From the NCBI RefSeq assembly GCF_042611095.1, contig NZ_JBHFPV010000001.1, positions 1,922,001 to 1,986,000 on the forward strand: a stretch of DNA of 64,000 nt, given 5' to 3'. Source of the DNA: Meishania litoralis (GTDB lineage Bacteria; Bacteroidota; Bacteroidia; Flavobacteriales; Flavobacteriaceae). Positions 54,179 through 63,017 of this stretch are shown one piece after another (position 1 is the first letter of the stretch; each line of letters begins with the position of its first letter). Position numbers and translations under genes: made by a program. The notes under the pieces were generated by a model. That model searched no databases. It was not told the origin of the DNA and saw only the letters and a program-made list of their open reading frames with translations.

Positions 54179-54600
54179 TTAAGTATTTGTAGTTTTTCTT
54201 TCTCTGTTCAAACCATTAAGGGTAATTATTAAAAACACTAAAGAAATTAACTCAAAAAATATTCTTAACCAATACCATTCTTCCCAAGTGTTTAAAACCG
54301 ACTTCAATTGATTTGTATCAAATGCTTTTGTATATAATATTTGATTAGTTTCTTCAAAGTAGATGTATAAGATGACAATAATCAAAAAACCAAATAAAGC
54401 CGATACGATGCAAGATTTTAAAGGCTCCGACTTTTTTTATAGCAATAAATACTTAGGCTAACAGGAATTAAAACAGCTATAATGGTTAGAAAAGTATGGA
54501 AACTGACTATCAAAGATCCAAATGCAGTGTAATAGTCATAAAATTCTGCTTTGGATAAAGATTTCCAATATGGAACCAATAAAATGACCCCGCTAATTTT
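54179..54600 (-). pseudogene. Frameshifted, 5'-truncated DUF1772-like membrane protein
   Basis: Two minus-strand frames join into one four-helix protein. The first runs from about 54600 (no start codon; an in-frame TAG sits at 54601-54603) through ILLVPYWKSLSKAEFYDYYT and HTFLTIIAVLIPVSLSIYCY; the second, to the stop at 54179, continues SCIVSALFGFLIIVILYIYF and NTWEEWYWLRIFFELISLVF. They meet at a run of seven T (54432-54438 on the plus strand); one extra base there restores a single frame through CYKKKSEPLKSC. Layout resembles DUF1772 (anthrone-oxygenase-like) proteins. The missing start plus the frameshift indicate a dead gene. Confidence 0.6.
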
Positions 54601-54699
54601 CTATTTACACACTTTATGAGATAGTCCTAGGATTTGGGACTTGCAGCACGAAATATGGTTTCGCTCGCTTAAATCCTTTATGCAATTGTAAATGAATCA
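54601..54699. other. Short spacer, probable deletion scar before the AraC gene
   Basis: About 100 bases with no coding potential; it abuts the missing 5' end of the DUF1772-like pseudogene. Confidence 0.3.
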
Positions 54700-55812
54700 C
54701 TAGCTTTCAATCTTTAAGAAGTACTCTGATGGGACTGTTCCCATCAAATTTTTGAAAGATTTATTAAATGTTGTTTTGGAGTTAAAGCCTGCTTCTTGAG
54801 CCAGACCAAAAAAAGTGAGTTCCTTGGCTTTATTCGTTTTTGCTAAATCAATAAATTCTTTTATTCGATAATAGTTTACGAAATCAAAGAAGTTCATTCC
54901 AATTCGTTCATTCAAAAGGCGTGCTAAATCGGGATTGCTAATACCTAGCATTGTCGCCAGTTCAGCCTTCACCAACCTACTGTTCAAATACGGCTTTTTG
55001 GCAATCATCATTTCTTCTAGCTTTAACTTTAAATCGTTCAAATCTTGGCTGTCCAGTTTCGATTGACTGTATTTTTTTTGAGTTAGTTGCACGGCTCGTA
55101 TTCGGAACAAGTCAGGTGCAATCATTCCATAATAGGCTATAAAAAGAATAATGAAGGTAATAGCCAGCCAAATGAATTTTCGAGCTTCGCGCTCAAAGGC
55201 TTCCGGTCCAAAAAGGCTTCCGGTATAAACCACTATCCAGACCAATAGACAGACTCCTATCGCTATCAAAAAATTGAAGAAGAACTGTATTTTAAGGCTA
55301 TAACTCAATTCGTTTTTCAACCTTTCCTTAAATCGGACAAATTGTCGCAGTCCCAAGAACCAATAGGTACAATTAAATAGTAATCCAATGGCCACTAGAA
55401 CATTTACAATGGCATATAATTCCCCTGTTTGTATTCTGGCAACAATTACCTCATTCGAAGGCACTATAAAATAAAAAGTAACAAAAAGTATGTAGGCGAT
55501 ACCCGGTAAATAGTGTACCAAATCTTTTGCCGTAAAACGTGTATTGGTTAATGACGACTTTGTAAAAAGATATACGGTCGAACCAAAAAGTAAAATTGCA
55601 AACTCTGAAATAGTGATCAGTCTAAAATTTTCTCCGAAGACCTTAGTCGTATACAGAACCCTACCCAATAAACCGAGGAAAAGTACCAATATCAAAAAGA
55701 CGATATACCCATTACTGTTTTTACGGTTTTTCGCAGAAAACGAATACACCGACAATAGAAATAGGCTTAGAAAAAAACCAAAATACACCAACTGATTTGC
55801 GAATATTTCCAT
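54700..55812 (-). CDS. Membrane-embedded AraC-family transcriptional regulator
   Basis: 370 residues. The first two thirds contain about seven hydrophobic helices (roughly 6-25, 36-55, 66-84, 100-118, 135-155, 180-203, 218-240) and the last 100 residues an AraC-type double helix-turn-helix: LKLKLEEMMIAKKPYLNSRL, LATMLGISNPDLARLLNER and GLAQEAGFNSKTTFNKSFKN with GTVPSEYF. This 7TM-plus-HTH type is common in Bacteroidota and acts as a one-component sensor. It is probably co-directional with, and downstream of, the secreted-protein gene at 55861-56553; the inverted repeat at 55825-55852 lies between them. Confidence 0.9.
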   Translation of the reverse strand: MEIFANQLVYFGFFLSLFLLSVYSFSAKNRKNSNGYIVFLILVLFLGLLGRVLYTTKVFGENFRLITISEFAILLFGSTVYLFTKSSLTNTRFTAKDLVHYLPGIAYILFVTFYFIVPSNEVIVARIQTGELYAIVNVLVAIGLLFNCTYWFLGLRQFVRFKERLKNELSYSLKIQFFFNFLIAIGVCLLVWIVVYTGSLFGPEAFEREARKFIWLAITFIILFIAYYGMIAPDLFRIRAVQLTQKKYSQSKLDSQDLNDLKLKLEEMMIAKKPYLNSRLVKAELATMLGISNPDLARLLNERIGMNFFDFVNYYRIKEFIDLAKTNKAKELTFFGLAQEAGFNSKTTFNKSFKNLMGTVPSEYFLKIES

Positions 55813-55824
55813 AACCTAAAGAAG

Positions 55825-55852
55825 GCTGGCAAGTATAAGGTAACTTGCCAGC
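55825..55852. promoter_or_regulatory. Perfect 10-bp inverted repeat before the AraC-type gene
   Basis: GCTGGCAAGT (55825-55834) and ACTTGCCAGC (55843-55852) with an 8-base spacer, 13 bases upstream of the AraC ATG and just after the stop of the upstream gene. It lacks a good T-run on the minus strand, so it may be an operator or an attenuating hairpin; a weak terminator is possible. Confidence 0.5.
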
Positions 55853-55860
55853 GTAATTAT

Positions 55861-56553
55861 TTATTTAATAATAAATTGATTCACGTTCTGTATTCCCTTT
55901 TTTTCCATTTTCATACTTGCCTTTGCGAAAGCATCAAAGGCCACTCTATCCTTCCACTCGGTTAATACAACGTAATCGGGTTTATACATGTATCCTACAG
56001 AAGACATGGCATCATTTAGTTCTAACATTACTTTGCCTCCATTGCTTTTGGCCTTGTTTAGCCATTCTTTCTTAAAGTTTGTAAAGCTATCACTACCATC
56101 TTTCCAATAGGCCGTAGCTACGATTACCTTATCCGGATTAATATCAAAGGAAATGTCTTTGTCCATTTCATAAAAAGCTAAATAAAAAGACGACCACATA
56201 GCTCTTCTCTGCTCATGAAAATCGGGTACTTCTATAGTAATCTCACTTAAGAACTTCTTTCTGCTGGCTAAATTTTTCCATTTGCCGAAAACAAAAGAGC
56301 TTGGTTGATAACCACCTTGTAGAGTCTCTGTCACTGCCAACAAAGGTTGAGGCTCGTATCCTGTTTTTAAAGCAAATGCAAAAGCCGTCTCCTTATATTT
56401 TGGGAACAGTTTGCCCATTTCAGGTTTTCCTGTAAAAAGCAAAATATCAAGAACCTCCCCCTTTTTAAAGGACAACGTCTTTGATTGTGCGTTCACTAGT
56501 GTTCCAGCTAAAAATAAAGCAATTACTAAGAGCATTGATTTTGTTTGTTTCAT
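55861..56553 (-). CDS. Secreted protein of unknown function, possible dimeric alpha/beta barrel
   Basis: 230 residues with a clear signal peptide (MLLVIALFLAGTLVNAQ). Two ferredoxin-like halves can be guessed from repeated strand-helix patterns: EVLDILLFTGKPEMGKLFPK ... SSFVFGKWKN, and KVIVATAYWKDGSDSFTNFK ... DYVVLTEWKDRVAFDAFAK. The phrase VVLTEWKDRVAFDAF resembles DUF1330/dimeric alpha-beta-barrel proteins, but I cannot assign a family firmly. It is transcribed toward the AraC gene. Confidence 0.75.
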   Translation of the reverse strand: MKQTKSMLLVIALFLAGTLVNAQSKTLSFKKGEVLDILLFTGKPEMGKLFPKYKETAFAFALKTGYEPQPLLAVTETLQGGYQPSSFVFGKWKNLASRKKFLSEITIEVPDFHEQRRAMWSSFYLAFYEMDKDISFDINPDKVIVATAYWKDGSDSFTNFKKEWLNKAKSNGGKVMLELNDAMSSVGYMYKPDYVVLTEWKDRVAFDAFAKASMKMEKKGIQNVNQFIIK

Positions 56554-56677
56554 ACTATAAATTTTAAGTTTTAAATTAATCCCGCTAATGTAAAATGGAC
56601 TTAAAACGGAACAAAGAAAAACGCCTTGCTATGGGTTCGTATACGGTATACACCCATGTTTTATAGGAACTTTAGGC

Positions 56678-57385
56678 TTAAAGAGATTTCAGAAAGGGAA
56701 CGATATTTTCTTTATAATTGGTTCCGATGGGGATTTCCATTCTACCGATTTCCACATCGTTTTTAGTGTAGGCCGTAATTTTTTAGGTGTTTACAATATA
56801 AGATCTGTGCAATCGAACAAAACGATTGTCTACACGGTTTTCAAAAGCCGAAATACTTTCTTTTACCATCAAAGGCTCTTGTTCTTTTAAATGGATTTTG
56901 ATATAGTCTTTAAGGCTTTCTACATATTCGATATCATCAAAAATAACCTTGATCTGTTTTTTGGCTTTATTCACAAAAAGAAAGTCGTTCCGACTAGTGG
57001 GTGTTGCCTCGAAATCTGTCTCTGGGTTTTGTACTTGTTTTAAAAACTTCTGCACCCCCTGAAAGAAGCGTTCAAAAAAAATGGGTTTTAAGAGATAGTC
57101 CAGTGCATTGAGTTCAAAGCCATCCAAGGCATAATCCCTGTAAGCGGTAGTGAAAATTACTTGAGGTTTGTGAATCAGGTTTTTAAAAAAATCGGTCCCT
57201 TTAAGAAAGGGCATTTCTATATCTAGAAACAAAAGGTCTATTTGCTCTTTGCCCAATATGGAACTTGCTTCAATAGCACTTGTACAAGAAGAAACCAGTT
57301 CAAAATCGGGCATTTTGTCAAGATACCCTTCCAACAATTCCCTTGCCAAAGGCTCATCATCTATGATAAGGCATTTGTAACTCAT
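56678..57385 (-). pseudogene. LytTR response regulator interrupted by an in-frame stop
   Basis: Receiver domain (CLIIDDEPLARELLEGYL, phospho-Asp in LFLDIEMP, TAYRDYALDGFE, KPI) plus LytTR DNA-binding domain. Translation stops at TAA 56783-56785 after RLHRSYIVNT, but the same frame then continues for 34 codons as KITAYTKNDVEIGRMEIPIG to a second TAA at 56678, exactly the usual end of the family (NTKKITAYTK...). A single AAA-to-TAA change is enough to explain this. The 200-residue product lacks the last strands of LytTR, so DNA binding is probably lost unless the stop is read through. It overlaps the kinase gene by 4 bases. Confidence 0.85.
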
Positions 57386-58449
57386 GCAAGATTCAGTTTA
57401 AGATTGGCCGAAAAGGAGCTGGCCGTGTTTTCTATAATCAAATCGTACGCCTTTGGATACAGTAGTTCCAATTGCTTTTTTATATTGGCAAGCCCAATAG
57501 GTTCTCTTTTCTCCTTTGTATCAATAACTTTTGGTTTACTGTTCTCTACCTTAAACAGTAACCGTTCTTCTTTTTTTGAGATATTGATGTCAATGTTCGC
57601 TTGATTCATTTCATTGGCCACACCATGCTTGAATGCATTTTCCACAAAGGTCAGTAATAATAGGGGGGCCACTTTTTCTCGACCTGTTACATTTTTACTG
57701 AATGAGATTTTTACTCTATCAGCATATCTAATTTTCTCCAGGGACAAATAGTTTTCTATAAGTTCGATTTCTTTATTGAGTGAGACAAACTCATCATTAC
57801 AACGATATAAAATATAATCCAGAATTTCTGATAGCTTCTGAATCACCTTAGGGGTATCGTCAGATTTTTTTAATGCCAAAGCATAGAGATTGTTCAAAGT
57901 ATTAAATAAAAAATGAGGATTTAACTGATTCTTCAACGCTGCCAACTCTGCAGTTTTCTTTTGTTCGTTCAGCTTTAGCAATCGCTGTTTTTCCACATAT
58001 AATTTAAATACCAACAGCAGTAATGTGGGATACAATAAATACAAGGATTTTGACACAAACTCACTAATGTTAGTCAATCTTCCCAAGAACGAAGCGTCAT
58101 CAAATCGCTTCACATAATTAGCATAGGTACCAGGAAAGGTTGGCTCAAAATAGTAAATGAAAATCAAGTTGCATACAACATAAAAAACCAACAAAGTGGC
58201 GGTTATGGCAAGCACGAAGATTTTATTTTTTCCTTTGTTGAGCAAATACTTAATTAGGTATTCAATAATGATATAGGCCAGTAGAATTTGCAGAACTACG
58301 CGAATACCAAAAGTGATAAATAATTCGGAAGAGGTGGTGTAGTACCAACTGGAAGTAGCCGCTGAAAAAGCAAAAATGAGCACTCCAAAAATCAAATATT
58401 TGAATTTTGAAGCTTCTAAATACCCCTGTATTTGCTGTAGCATTAACAT
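57382..58449 (-). CDS. LytS-type sensor histidine kinase
   Basis: Membrane sensor kinase, 355 residues. About four membrane helices in the first 160 residues (for example KYLIFGVLIFAFSAATSSW, FVLAITATLLVFYVVCNLIF), then the His_kinase phospho-acceptor motif LNPHFLFNTLNNLYAL and an HATPase domain with VENAFKHG and GLANIKKQLELLYP. It is partner of the overlapping LytTR regulator (ATGA overlap) and is itself intact. The signal is unknown; the pair may control the TonB receptor divergently encoded at 58664. Confidence 0.93.
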   Translation of the reverse strand: MLMLQQIQGYLEASKFKYLIFGVLIFAFSAATSSWYYTTSSELFITFGIRVVLQILLAYIIIEYLIKYLLNKGKNKIFVLAITATLLVFYVVCNLIFIYYFEPTFPGTYANYVKRFDDASFLGRLTNISEFVSKSLYLLYPTLLLLVFKLYVEKQRLLKLNEQKKTAELAALKNQLNPHFLFNTLNNLYALALKKSDDTPKVIQKLSEILDYILYRCNDEFVSLNKEIELIENYLSLEKIRYADRVKISFSKNVTGREKVAPLLLLTFVENAFKHGVANEMNQANIDINISKKEERLLFKVENSKPKVIDTKEKREPIGLANIKKQLELLYPKAYDLIIENTASSFSANLKLNLA

Positions 58450-58663
58450 CTTATTTTTTATTAAAGATAATTCCTTTTTAGGCGGCTATCATACTTTAGA
58501 TGACGAACGGGCAGTAACCGATGACCAATAGTCGTTTCACATCGCCTTAACGACTTGTCATTACAAATGCATCATTTGACAACGTTGGTTGCCTCTTTGA
58601 ACACACTTCGCCTAGTGAGCCGTTCCTAACGCTAGATTCGCCCTAAAGTAAAATATTATCCTT
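58450..58663. other. Divergent promoter region between kinase and TonB receptor
   Basis: 214 bases between divergent genes. No exact promoter box or clear inverted repeat was identified, though a regulator site for the LytTR protein would be expected here. Confidence 0.35.
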
Positions 58664-61030
58664 ATGAAAAATCACATGTACCTGTTGCTGATATCTTTCT
58701 TGATGATGGCTTCGGCATCTTACGGGCAAGGCGAAATCGAGGGTATCGTTTTGGACAAAAATACTCAGGAACCCATACCTTATGCAAATATCATTGTTAA
58801 ATCACATGACAGCTTAATTACTGGGGCGATTACAGACGATACGGGAAAATTTACCCTATCCAAAATAACTATGGGAAGTTATACTCTTGAAATTCAATAT
58901 ATTGGTTATAAAACCGAAGCGAAATCGATTGTACTCAATGAAGAAAGCAAAAAAATCAACCTTGGCATTATCAATATCGAAGAGGATGCCGTTGCCTTAG
59001 AAGCGGTTGAAGTATCTGGGGAACGCTCTACTATTGAACAGAAGATTGATAGAAAGGTCATTAATGTGGGGAAAGACCTCACTACTGCTGGAGCTTCCGC
59101 CAGCGATATTATGGGGAATATACCATCTGTAAGTATTACCCAAGATGGGGATCTGTCTTTAAGGGGCAATGAAAATGTTCGTGTACTGGTTGATGGAAAA
59201 CCTACCAACATTAGCTCGCGTGAACTGCTACAGCAAATACCATCTACATCCATAAAGACTATTGAGCTCATTACCAATCCTTCGGCAAAGTATAACCCTG
59301 AAGGCATGAGCGGCATTGTCAATATCACGTTAAAAAAGGATGCCAATTTAGGTTTTAACGGTTCTCTAAATATAGGATTTACCTATGGCGAACTTGTACG
59401 TTATAATAATTCTCTAAGTTTAAACTATAGAAATGGGAAGGTTAATTTTTATGGTAGTTATGGAAATAGATTGGGCAAGGGCGTAACTAACGGATTTATT
59501 AATAGAAATGTTGAACGTACAGGCCAAGATATTTTAAGTATTGCTGACCGTACATCGCACCTATTCAAATTTGGAGCGGATTATTACATTAATGAAAGAA
59601 ATACATTTTCTGTATACACCAACCAGAACTTTTTTGATGCGGTCACGAATGCGGAACGAAACATTACTTTTTTAGATATTCCTGATGCCGATTTCAATCA
59701 GTTTGATCTGACCGATAGAGGTAACACTAATGCTTCTTACAATATAGATTTTAAGCATGAATTTTCTAAAGAGGGGCATTTCATTGAACTCGAGGTAGAT
59801 TATAACACCTTAAAAAGCGACACCGATAATGATTTTGATTTTAATTTTAATGGTAATACACCTCTAGCCAATTATGATGAATTTATAGATGATACCAGTA
59901 CCAATACGACCATAAATCTAGATTACGTAAATCCACTTTCAGACAATACTACTTTGGAAACTGGTTTGGAAACCCGTTTAAGACGAACAGAAAACACCTA
60001 TACAACAGATAGAGCGGATTTCAATAATTCAGATTTTAGATATAATCGATATATATATTCCTTTTATACCACTTTTAGCCAAAATTTTGGAAAATGGCAG
60101 TACAACCTTGGGGTACGGTTAGAAGATTATAATGTAGATACACAGTTTAAAGAGGTCTCGGAAGAACCATTTAATTTTACGGACAAGCTCTTTAATGTTT
60201 ATCCATCAGGATTTTTAAAATATACGCCAAGTGGTGAGGGCAAGAACTCCTATCAATTAAGTTTTAGTAGAAGAATTGATAGACCGTCCTTAAATCAAAT
60301 CAACCCTATTCGTCAGCTTAGTACGCCACAATTGATTCTTTCAGGAAACCCAAGTTTAGTGCCTCAATTCACCAATTCCGTAGAGCTAAATTATACTAGA
60401 AGACTTGAGAAAGGAAATTTCACATTTGGTGGTTTTTACAGAAGAATTAATGACGAAATCAATAGAAGAGGATTCTTTGATGAAGACAATCCAACAGTAT
60501 TAATTGTTGACTATGACAATTTTAATAGCAATGATGCATACGGACTTGAATTGTCCGCTAGCTATCGTCCAACCAATTGGTGGAGTCTTAACGGAAGTTT
60601 TGAGGTGTATTCTAGAAGCCAGAAAGGCTTCATCGAAGGTGAAAGTGTCGAGGTAAGCAATACCTTGATGAACACCAAGTTGAACAACAGTTTTAAAGCC
60701 ACGAAGGACTTAACCCTTCAACTGTTTACTTTTTACAGTGGAAAGCAAAGTGTTTTGCAGTATGATTTAAAGGATAACTTTTTCATGAATATCGGCGCGC
60801 GATACAATTTTGCCCAAGGAAAAGGAACGCTAAGTTTAAACTTTAATGATATTTTCGGAACACAGCGTTTTGCATTTGAAACTTTTAGAACCATAATACA
60901 AGAAGGTCAGTTCAAACGCGACTCACGTTCCGTAAATTTAGGGCTGGCCTACCGTTTTGGTAGCGGAAAAAATAAGAGTATTAAAAGAAAGAAAAGGGAT
61001 AAAAACGAAAAGGCAGATAAGCTATTATAA
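58664..61030 (+). CDS. TonB-dependent receptor, outer-membrane beta-barrel family
   Basis: 788 residues: signal peptide (LLLISFLMMASASYGQ), carboxypeptidase-regulatory-like domain (about 20-105; EGIVLDKNTQEPIPYANIIV), plug (about 120-230; DIMGNIPSVSITQDGDLSLR, LITNPSAKYNPEGMSGIVNI) and a barrel with the usual SFSRRIDRPSLNQINPIRQL block of the OMP_b-brl_3 family. The Lys-rich C-terminus (KRKKRDKNEKADKLL) is odd for a barrel, whose last strand normally ends in an aromatic residue, but similar tails occur in this family. Substrate unknown; expression may depend on the adjacent LytS pair. Confidence 0.93.
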   Translation: MKNHMYLLLISFLMMASASYGQGEIEGIVLDKNTQEPIPYANIIVKSHDSLITGAITDDTGKFTLSKITMGSYTLEIQYIGYKTEAKSIVLNEESKKINLGIINIEEDAVALEAVEVSGERSTIEQKIDRKVINVGKDLTTAGASASDIMGNIPSVSITQDGDLSLRGNENVRVLVDGKPTNISSRELLQQIPSTSIKTIELITNPSAKYNPEGMSGIVNITLKKDANLGFNGSLNIGFTYGELVRYNNSLSLNYRNGKVNFYGSYGNRLGKGVTNGFINRNVERTGQDILSIADRTSHLFKFGADYYINERNTFSVYTNQNFFDAVTNAERNITFLDIPDADFNQFDLTDRGNTNASYNIDFKHEFSKEGHFIELEVDYNTLKSDTDNDFDFNFNGNTPLANYDEFIDDTSTNTTINLDYVNPLSDNTTLETGLETRLRRTENTYTTDRADFNNSDFRYNRYIYSFYTTFSQNFGKWQYNLGVRLEDYNVDTQFKEVSEEPFNFTDKLFNVYPSGFLKYTPSGEGKNSYQLSFSRRIDRPSLNQINPIRQLSTPQLILSGNPSLVPQFTNSVELNYTRRLEKGNFTFGGFYRRINDEINRRGFFDEDNPTVLIVDYDNFNSNDAYGLELSASYRPTNWWSLNGSFEVYSRSQKGFIEGESVEVSNTLMNTKLNNSFKATKDLTLQLFTFYSGKQSVLQYDLKDNFFMNIGARYNFAQGKGTLSLNFNDIFGTQRFAFETFRTIIQEGQFKRDSRSVNLGLAYRFGSGKNKSIKRKKRDKNEKADKLL

Positions 61031-61091
61031 TTTATAACTAAATTTATTTTCCTCCAGACAAACTTTTTTAGAATTAAGTATTAGTGCAGAA

Positions 61092-61250
61092 ATGAAAAAA
61101 AATAAAGGGGCAACGGTATTTATTATTGGAATGATGATTATTATACTTGTGCTAACAGTTTTTAAGGATGATAAAATGTTACAGTATAGTGCTTTGATTC
61201 TTGGATTAATAGTCTCGATATATAGCGTGTATATATCTAAAAAATATTGA
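61092..61250 (+). CDS. 52-residue two-helix membrane peptide
   Basis: ATG 61092 to TGA 61250. The product has two hydrophobic helices (about 8-24 and 31-48) joined by the polar turn FKDDKM, with basic ends (MKKNKG and SKKY), a typical small double-spanning inner-membrane protein. It lies 61 bases after the TonB receptor on the same strand. Coding status rests on hydrophobic pattern and flanking Lys only; function unknown. Confidence 0.5.
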   Translation: MKKNKGATVFIIGMMIIILVLTVFKDDKMLQYSALILGLIVSIYSVYISKKY

Positions 61251-61463
61251 TAGAATTTGAATGCGCACACACTTAAATTTTGAGCAAATAGGATGTAATG
61301 GCTTTTTGAAAGGTGGTATTTTATTCTATTAGGGTAGCGTTTCTGTTAAAGTTGTATAGAATAGTGGACAAGACTATTTTGTACCAAGGACTTCGAACCG
61401 CTCTAGTAGGTTTGAAAATAGCTTTTTCAACTAAGGTCTGAAGATTCCTTGTGACGGTGGTTC
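61251..61463. other. Intergenic spacer before the broken gene
   Basis: 213 bases with no gene or terminator that I can support. Confidence 0.35.
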
Positions 61464-62534
61464 ATGACGGCCTTGCCAAAGAAACATATGGTCGAGCATT
61501 CATTCCACCCTCAAAACCTTGATGGCCTTCCTTCAACATTCCAAATTGAAACGAAAAAGGAAAAGGAGATGCTCGAAAACAGATTCAAGCTCATCGAAGA
61601 GGTATTGGAAAAGCGCATTTTTGAAGTAGGTGCGGAAAATGGGGAGCATCCGTCTCTTGTTCCAAGCTTGTGTGTGAAGTATCATGATAACAAGCTGTTT
61701 TTTGCTAGTTCGAACAGGCATGCCGTTCCATTTCCTTTGGGCCGATTGCCCCTCCCTGAGAATATGGGCAATTATGTATCCACGAGATTCGTCTGTAAAA
61801 CCACTTGATACTCAAAAAGCTATCTGAACAGTCCTCCGAGAATAGCTCCGAGCTGACGGCATCTGCCATTTTCTTGCCATGATATTTCCGAAACTTTATG
61901 AAACAATGAACCCTGTTTATAAAAAGCAATATGAAAGTGTTACTCTGGCTTCCTATGTAAAGAATGCGGAACGGATGAACGCCCCTTTCGAAAAATACCC
62001 GAAAGACTATATCGCATTTTCAATGCGAAAGGTTTCTATTTCATAAAGGTAGAAAAAGGTTTCGAGGTCAAGTCCATTTACACGGACAACCGAACGAGTT
62101 ACCCATTGCCGAAAAGAACAAGTCAATATTTGAGTTCTATACCCAATCTTAACATAACATTGCAGGGACAACGAACCGTTATCAATGGACTCATCGAGGA
62201 GGGTAGCAACGTTCTCAAAAACCTATGGGCGGGTCATCTCATGGAAAGGGGTGTCTACGATAAGGTCGCCTTTATACTGACCAGTGAAAAAGCCTATCCG
62301 AACCTGCATCGAGAGATGATGCGGCGCCATATGGACAATGAGCTTCGGGAGTGTATGAGCCAGGTAATCAAACTAAAAACAAGTATCCAACAAAACCGTT
62401 TGCTTAGAAAAGGGGTTTACGCCGTTAGTTCGCTCTTGGGAGGTAGCAGCAATAAAACCGGAGAGATGTACAATGGGTTTAAGGACGAGTTTACGGTTTT
62501 TACACAATATAAAGGGCATGGTCTAGGGTTTTGA
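61464..62534 (+). pseudogene. Degraded gene of unknown family, three single-base frame losses
   Basis: Four plus-strand frame pieces form one collinear protein: 61464-61808 (LENRFKLIEEVLEKRIFEVG), about 61802-61881 (LILKKLSEQSSENSSELTAS), 61879-62056 (KQYESVTLASYVKNAERMNA) and about 62019-62534 (YLSSIPNLNITLQGQRTVIN, CMSQVIKLKTSIQQNRLLRK). Each junction needs the same one-base addition; at 62017-62020 a fifth T restores AFFNAKGFYFIKVEKGF. I recognise no family. Three lesions in one gene make sequencing error less likely than decay. A terminator follows at 62566. Confidence 0.6.
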
Positions 62535-62565
62535 TATTAATTTAGGATGCGGTTATGAGATTTTG

Positions 62566-62586
62566 CGCCCTTACGGGCGTTTTTTT
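62566..62586 (+). terminator. Rho-independent terminator after the degraded gene
   Basis: Stem CGCCC (62566-62570) / GGGCG (62575-62579), TTAC loop, seven T residues. Confidence 0.8.
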
Positions 62587-62670
62587 GTGGATAGGGAGAA
62601 GAAGAGAAAAGTACAATTTAAGGCCAAAAAGAACCATATTAACCTATATTACCCCAATTTTTGAGTGCAA

Positions 62671-62708
62671 ATAAAAAAGACTTTAAAGAAATTAATCCTT
62701 AAAGTCTT
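62671..62708 (-). terminator. Minus-strand terminator following tRNA-tail copy 3
   Basis: Perfect 10-bp stem AAGACTTTAA (62677-62686) / TTAAAGTCTT (62699-62708); on the minus strand it is followed by TTTTAT. It lies 9 bases beyond the third copy of the tRNA 3' end. Confidence 0.65.
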
Positions 62709-62717
62709 GATATTCAA

Positions 62718-62734
62718 GTGATCGCGACAGGATT
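62718..62734 (-). repeat. Third copy of the tRNA-Arg 3' end (one mismatch)
   Basis: The plus-strand GTGATCGCGACAGGATT matches the tRNA-tail sequence at 63017-63033 in 16 of 17 bases. The heptamer CCTTGGC follows 9 bases later (62744-62750), as it also follows copy 2. Confidence 0.8.
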
Positions 62735-62801
62735 GTTTCACTTCCTTGGCGCTCCGTTTTGAAAACCACAAAAGGAAACATTTCGCATTTCCAAAAAAAA
62801 A

Positions 62802-62827
62802 AGCGAGCTTCATTTTTGAAACTCGCT
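62802..62827 (-). terminator. Minus-strand terminator following tRNA-tail copy 2
   Basis: AGCGAG (62802-62807) pairs with CTCGCT (62822-62827), with further pairing inside; on the minus strand it is followed by ten T residues. Confidence 0.75.
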
Positions 62828-62855
62828 CATATTTCCACTTTTTTGTGGTTTATCC

Positions 62856-62872
62856 GTGATCGCGGCAGGATT
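62856..62872 (-). repeat. Second copy of the tRNA-Arg 3' end (exact)
   Basis: GTGATCGCGGCAGGATT is identical to 63017-63033, the 3' end of tRNA-Arg plus one base. CCTTGGC follows 6 bases later (62879-62885). The rest of a tRNA is absent here, so only the tail has been duplicated, as in an attachment site. Confidence 0.85.
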
Positions 62873-62983
62873 GGATATCCTTGGCAATACATGTTGCAAA
62901 TACAAAAACTCGCAGCTATCGCTGCCGGCCCTTTATTTTTGTCCGAATCCACAAACAAGTTTGGGCTTCTTCCAAAAATAAAG

Positions 62984-63005
62984 AACCACGCCTTGAGGCG
63001 TGGTT
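62984..63005 (-). terminator. Terminator of tRNA-Arg
   Basis: Perfect 9-bp stem AACCACGCC (62984-62992) / GGCGTGGTT (62997-63005) with a TTGA loop; on the minus strand followed by CTTTATTTTT. It lies 12 bases past the tRNA 3' end. Confidence 0.75.
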
Positions 63006-63017
63006 TTGTGAGTGTCG

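Noticed and set aside
62710..62890. Additional complete tRNA genes at the tail repeats
   Set aside because: Only the 3' 17 bases are present; acceptor 5' strand, D-arm and anticodon arm are missing.
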